A stretch of 8,567 bases of DNA, taken from Streptosporangiaceae bacterium. GTDB taxonomy: Bacteria > Actinomycetota > Actinomycetes > Streptosporangiales > Streptosporangiaceae. The translations under genes and the position numbers were made by a program. This document shows positions 5,482-8,567 of this stretch, one piece after another; position 1 is the stretch's first letter, and each line of letters begins with the position of its first letter. The DNA lies in NCBI GenBank assembly GCA_030040415.1, contig JASHTT010000691.1:1-8567 (forward strand), in the 5' to 3' direction. The notes beneath the pieces were generated by a model. It was not told the DNA's origin. It worked only from the letters and a program-made list of their open reading frames with translations, and searched no databases.

Positions 5482-5918
5482 CCCTGGCTGATGCGGCGCG
5501 GATCGGTGGCCGCGACCGGTTCCTTGTGGTGGTGTCGACGTTGCGGGCCGACGGGACTATCCAGGCCTCGGTGGTCAACGCGGGGGTACTGCGTGACCCG
5601 CGTTCCGGTGCGGACGTGGTCGCGTTCGTCACCTACGGCCCGGTCAAGCTCGCCAACCTGCGAGCCAGGCCGGAGGTCGCCGTCACCTTCCGAGCCGGCC
5701 ACGAGTGGCTCACCGTGGAGGGCACCGCGCGGATCGTCGGCCCGGACGATCCGGTCGCCGGAATCGATGCCGAGCGACTGCGGCTGCTGCGCCGCGAAGT
5801 CTTCACCGCGGCAGGTGGCACGCACGATGACTGGGCGGAGTATGACCGGATCATGGCGGCGCAGCGGCGCGCCGTCGTGCTCGTCACGCCGGCCAGGATC
5901 TACAGCAACGCGACCTAG
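5475..5918 (+). CDS. PPOX-class split beta-barrel protein, Rv1155-like (F420 or flavin)
   Basis: A 147-residue protein of the pyridoxamine-phosphate-oxidase-like fold, normally a homodimer that binds F420 or FMN. The barrel strands FLVVVSTLRADGTIQASVVNAG, VVAFVTY, LANLRARPEVAVTF and WLTVEGTARIVG are in order. The C-terminal signature HDDWAEYDRIMAAQRRAVVLVTPARIY matches the D-W-x-x-Y / M-x-x-x-R-R / P-x-x-x-Y pattern of mycobacterial F420-binding Rv1155 relatives. The ATG at 5475 starts inside the end of the kinase gene; the neighbouring GTG at 5478 is a possible alternative. A purine-rich GAGGGGAAAGG lies a little far upstream (5452-5462), so coupling to kinase translation probably matters. 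Its reaction is likely an F420H2-dependent reduction, or simple cofactor binding, on an unknown substrate. The exact cofactor is inferred from family resemblance. Confidence 0.85.
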   Translation: MVTLADAARIGGRDRFLVVVSTLRADGTIQASVVNAGVLRDPRSGADVVAFVTYGPVKLANLRARPEVAVTFRAGHEWLTVEGTARIVGPDDPVAGIDAERLRLLRREVFTAAGGTHDDWAEYDRIMAAQRRAVVLVTPARIYSNAT

Positions 5919-5936
5919 GGCTCGCGAGGTGGCCAG

Positions 5937-7004
5937 CTACGGCCGCAGCCAGGCCTGCACGTGGCCGTCGGCGGTTACCGCGACACGGCAGCCGGGCGGA
6001 AGCTGCGGGCCGCCCGAGGTTCGCGCGATGAGTTGCACGCCGCCAGGCTCGCCTTCTGGCTGCACTCGCACCACAGCGTCGTGCCCGTAGTACTCGCAGG
6101 CCACCACGCTGCCATGAAGGCCCGCTCCGGCGCCCGCCGGACCGTCCGAATCCGGGCGGAGCTCAAGCTGTTCGGGTCTGATCAGCACGGTAACCACGGC
6201 CGGTGCTGCCACGGTCGTGCCGGCCGCGAGCCGAAGGCGGCCTAGCACAGTGTCCACGGTGCCGCCGTCGGCTACCTTCCCCTCCAGCAGGTTCGCATCG
6301 CCAACGAACCTGGCGAGGGCAGCGTCGGCGGGGCGGGCGTACAGCTCCTGTGGCGCCGCGTACTGCACGATCGCGCCGTCGCGCAGCACCGCGATGCGGT
6401 CGGCAGTGGAGAGAGCTTCGTCCTGGTCGTGCGTGACCAGGACGGCCGTGGTGCCGGCGGTCCGGCAGATCCGCTGCACGTCGGCACGGACGCTGGCGCG
6501 CATGTGCGCGTCGAGCGAGGCGAAGGGCTCGTCAAGCAGGACCACTTCGGGCCCGACCGCCAGCGCCCTGGCCAGTGCCACCCGCTGCTGCTGCCCGCCG
6601 GACAACTCGTGCGGGTACCTGCCGCCCATCCCGGCGAGGCCGACGAGATCGAGCAGCTCGCCGACGCGCGCCGCGCGCAGTTGCCGGGCGCGCAGCCCGA
6701 AGCCGATGTTGCCCGCAACGGTCAGGTGCGGGAAGAGCGCGCCTTCCTGCGGCACATAGCCGATGTGCCTGCGCTCCGGGGGCACGTGCACACCGTGGCC
6801 GTCGACGACCCGGTCGCCGATCGCGATCGTGCCGGCGTCGGCCCGCTCGAAGCCCGCGAGCAGCCGGAGCAGCGTGGTCTTGCCGCTCCCGGACGGGCCC
6901 AGGATTGCCGTGAACGAGCCCGCTGGCACTGCCAGGTCTAGGCCGGCCAGGACCGGATGACTGCCGAACGACTTGTGCAGCCCGGTGACGGCGAGATCCC
7001 TCAT
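5937..7004 (-). CDS. ABC importer ATPase, ferric-iron/thiamine class (FbpC-like)
   Basis: This is the ATP-hydrolysing subunit of a binding-protein-dependent importer, on the cytoplasmic face of the membrane; 355 residues. All ABC motifs are present: Walker A GPSGSGKTT (36-44), Q-loop around Gln86 (YVPQEGALFPHLTV), signature LSGGQQQ (134-140), Walker B VVLLDEP (154-160), D-loop SLD (163-165) and switch His192 (VTHDQDEAL). A C-terminal TOBE/OB extension covers about 265-355. The start ATG at 7004 is preceded at 6 nt by GAGGAT and lies 4 bp after the permease stop, so the two genes form one operon. The pattern is that of FbpC-type ATPases, which pair with fused double permeases. Substrates in this class include ferric iron, thiamine and phosphonates. 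The choice cannot be made without the binding protein. It converges on the PPOX gene with an 18-bp gap and no clear terminator. Confidence 0.9.
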   Translation of the reverse strand: MRDLAVTGLHKSFGSHPVLAGLDLAVPAGSFTAILGPSGSGKTTLLRLLAGFERADAGTIAIGDRVVDGHGVHVPPERRHIGYVPQEGALFPHLTVAGNIGFGLRARQLRAARVGELLDLVGLAGMGGRYPHELSGGQQQRVALARALAVGPEVVLLDEPFASLDAHMRASVRADVQRICRTAGTTAVLVTHDQDEALSTADRIAVLRDGAIVQYAAPQELYARPADAALARFVGDANLLEGKVADGGTVDTVLGRLRLAAGTTVAAPAVVTVLIRPEQLELRPDSDGPAGAGAGLHGSVVACEYYGHDAVVRVQPEGEPGGVQLIARTSGGPQLPPGCRVAVTADGHVQAWLRP

Positions 7005-7008
7005 GCGC

Positions 7009-8567
7009 TCATCCTCGTGCCCTTGCGGTGCGGTTGAAGAACCGGCCGAGCGCCATGCTCGGCAGCGCCGCAATCGCGATCATCACGAGCGCGTAGGGCG
7101 CGGCCTGGGCGTAGGACAGGTTCGACTGGTAGCTCCAGAACTGGGTCGCCAGCGTCTGCACGCCGATGGGCAGCAGCACAAGCGTCGCGGTGAGCTCGGT
7201 GACCACGGACAGGAAGACCAGGCAGAACGCGGCGACCAGGCCCGGCGCGGTGAGCCGCAGCGTGACCCGGCTGAATGCGGCAAGCCTGCTGTGGCCGAGC
7301 GAGCGCGCAACGTCGTCCAGGCCAGCCGGCGCGCGCGCGATCGCCGCCTTGACCCCGACGAGCGCCAGCGGGAAGAACATGATCACGTAGCAGATGACCA
7401 GCAGCGGCGCTGTCTGGTAACCGAACCCGCCCAGGTGCTGCTCGGTGAAGTAGGTCAGCGCCAGCGCGATCACGACGCCGGGCATGGCCAGCACGAGGTA
7501 TGTGCTGCGCTCCAGGAAGTGCCTTGCCCTGCTGGTGTGCCGGACCGCCAGCACCGCCACCGGCAGCGCGAGCAGCGTGTCTAGCGCAGCCGCAGCTAGG
7601 CCGTACGCCGCGGTGTGCCAGGCCGCACTGAGCATCGACACAGTCACGGCGCTGGTCACCGCTGGCGGTCCGCCCTGGATGATCAGGTAGATGCACTCGC
7701 CGACTGGCACGCCGAGAGCGAGCACGACCAGCAGGCCGACAGCGAGCAGCGCGGGGACGGTGGCACGGCCCAGCCGCAGCGGTGGCATCACCCGCTGCGT
7801 CATCGGCCCGGACCTGGCTATCCGGCCGCGCCCGGCGCCGAACTTGGCCTCGCCGGCCAGCACCAGCAGGCTGATCACGATCAGCACCACGGACAGTGCG
7901 CACGCGGTCGGCACCTCGCTCGGGAGCCCGAGGTTGGTGTAGATCTCGGTCGTGAACGTCTGGTAGCCGAGCATCTCGAACGCGCCGTACTCAGCAAGCA
8001 GCACGAGCGTCACCAGCAGGCAGCCGCCGAGGATGGCGGCCCTGGCCTGGCCGAGTGTTATCCGCACGAACGTACGGAGCCGACCGACGCCGAGGCTGCG
8101 CGCGACCTCCTCCTGGCCCGGGTCGGCGGCCCGCAGGCTGGCGGCGACCGGCAGGTAGACGAGTGGGTAGACGGCCAGCGTCATTACGAGCACGGCACCG
8201 CGGAAGTCCTGCACCCAGGTAGACAGCGTGAACCAGCCGAAAGCCACCACGAAGTCCGGGATGGCCAGCGGCACCACGAGCAGCACCGCCCAGATCCGCC
8301 GGCCGGGCAGGTTTGTCCGCTCCACCAGCCATGCCGTGCCCGTGCCGATCACCGCGCATAGCACGGTGACGACCACCGTGAGGCGGACCGTGTTCCACAG
8401 CAGCGTGCCCGTCAAGGGGCGGAATACCTGGCCGAGCACAGTGCTGACGCCCGCTGTGGATGACTCGAAGATGAGGAACGCCAGCGGCACGGCGAGCAGC
8501 GCGGCGATGACGGTACTGGCCGCGATCAGCCCGACTGGCCGCCGCGCGCGGCGCGCCGGCACGGCCG
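7009..8567 (-). CDS. Fused two-domain ABC permease, FbpB/ThiP-like (5' end at window edge)
   Basis: This inner-membrane channel subunit carries two MetI-type permease domains in one chain, a layout typical of ferric-iron and thiamine importers. From the GTG at 8562 it has 517 residues. A basic start (PARRARR) is followed by the first membrane helix at about 11-31. Each half has its EAA loop, the contact for the ATPase: EEVARSLGVGRLRTFVRITLG at about 149 and DDVARSLGHSRLAAFSRVTLR at about 415. A charged linker near 246-270 separates the halves. The frame remains open to the window edge, so the GTG may be the true start or the protein may begin a few codons upstream. Because the basic segment comes just before helix 1 and the length is near the family norm, little is missing. 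The partner ATPase follows 4 bp downstream. A periplasmic-type binding lipoprotein gene is expected upstream, beyond the window. Confidence 0.9.
   Translation of the reverse strand, partial: AVPARRARRPVGLIAASTVIAALLAVPLAFLIFESSTAGVSTVLGQVFRPLTGTLLWNTVRLTVVVTVLCAVIGTGTAWLVERTNLPGRRIWAVLLVVPLAIPDFVVAFGWFTLSTWVQDFRGAVLVMTLAVYPLVYLPVAASLRAADPGQEEVARSLGVGRLRTFVRITLGQARAAILGGCLLVTLVLLAEYGAFEMLGYQTFTTEIYTNLGLPSEVPTACALSVVLIVISLLVLAGEAKFGAGRGRIARSGPMTQRVMPPLRLGRATVPALLAVGLLVVLALGVPVGECIYLIIQGGPPAVTSAVTVSMLSAAWHTAAYGLAAAALDTLLALPVAVLAVRHTSRARHFLERSTYLVLAMPGVVIALALTYFTEQHLGGFGYQTAPLLVICYVIMFFPLALVGVKAAIARAPAGLDDVARSLGHSRLAAFSRVTLRLTAPGLVAAFCLVFLSVVTELTATLVLLPIGVQTLATQFWSYQSNLSYAQAAPYALVMIAIAALPSMALGRFFNRTARARG
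7011..7016 (-). promoter_or_regulatory. Shine-Dalgarno GAGGAT for the ABC ATPase
   Basis: This site lies across the last codons of the permease and 6 nt before the ATG at 7004. It fixes that start over the longer open frame reaching 7073, and it ties translation of the ATPase to the permease. Confidence 0.7.

Noticed and set aside
5919..5936. Terminator in the gap between the PPOX gene and the ABC ATPase (CTCGCGAG palindrome at 5921-5928)
   Set aside because: The palindrome has no loop and the flanking ACCT/AGGT arms are only 4 bp; too weak to call a terminator.
6217..8361. Long plus-strand frames opposite the ABC ATPase and permease, and the 300-codon minus frame at 7001-7903
   Set aside because: They overlap complete ABC motifs and EAA loops on the real frames and have Arg/Pro/Gln-rich translations without domains.

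Overview
The window is GC-rich throughout except for one short AT-rich island at about 3335-3391. Together with GTG starts, an F420/flavin split-barrel enzyme of the Rv1155 type and a RibBA-RibH pair closely resembling mycobacterial proteins, this points to chromosomal DNA of an actinomycete. Genus cannot be fixed. I see no tRNA, rRNA, CRISPR array or insertion sequence. Eight protein genes fill almost all of the window.

Layout. (1) Positions 1-1726, plus strand: the end of a riboflavin operon, ribBA (5' end outside the window) overlapping ribH by 4 bp. (2) Positions 1757-3350, minus strand: a TetR-family regulator followed by a nitrilase-superfamily amidohydrolase, which runs convergently into ribH. 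(3) Positions 3344-3474: a divergent control region with two copies of the palindrome TTAACnnnGTTAA, 32 bp centre to centre, plus a leader able to form competing hairpins. (4) Positions 3475-4443, plus strand: a zinc-free NADPH:quinone-reductase-like MDR enzyme. (5) Positions 4444-4590: tandem hairpins, probably a terminator. (6) Positions 4591-5918, plus strand: an APH-type kinase overlapping a PPOX/F420 split-barrel protein by 7 bp. (7) Positions 5937-8567, minus strand: a ferric-iron/thiamine-type ABC importer, with a fused two-domain permease and its ATPase; the binding protein is not in the window.

How they work together. RibBA makes both riboflavin precursors (DHBP from ribulose 5-phosphate and the GTP ring-opening product), and RibH condenses DHBP with the pyrimidine to give lumazine. 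The TetR protein probably represses both its own operon and the divergent oxidoreductase through the twin palindromes. The likely inducer is a small molecule handled by the oxidoreductase and/or the amidohydrolase. The kinase/PPOX pair is probably co-translated, but its substrate is unknown. The importer genes are a separate unit transcribed from beyond the right edge.

The most noteworthy part is the symmetric twin-operator divergent promoter with a probably leaderless tetR. It is a well-formed local regulatory module. I do not see clear evidence of a wholly new class of system.
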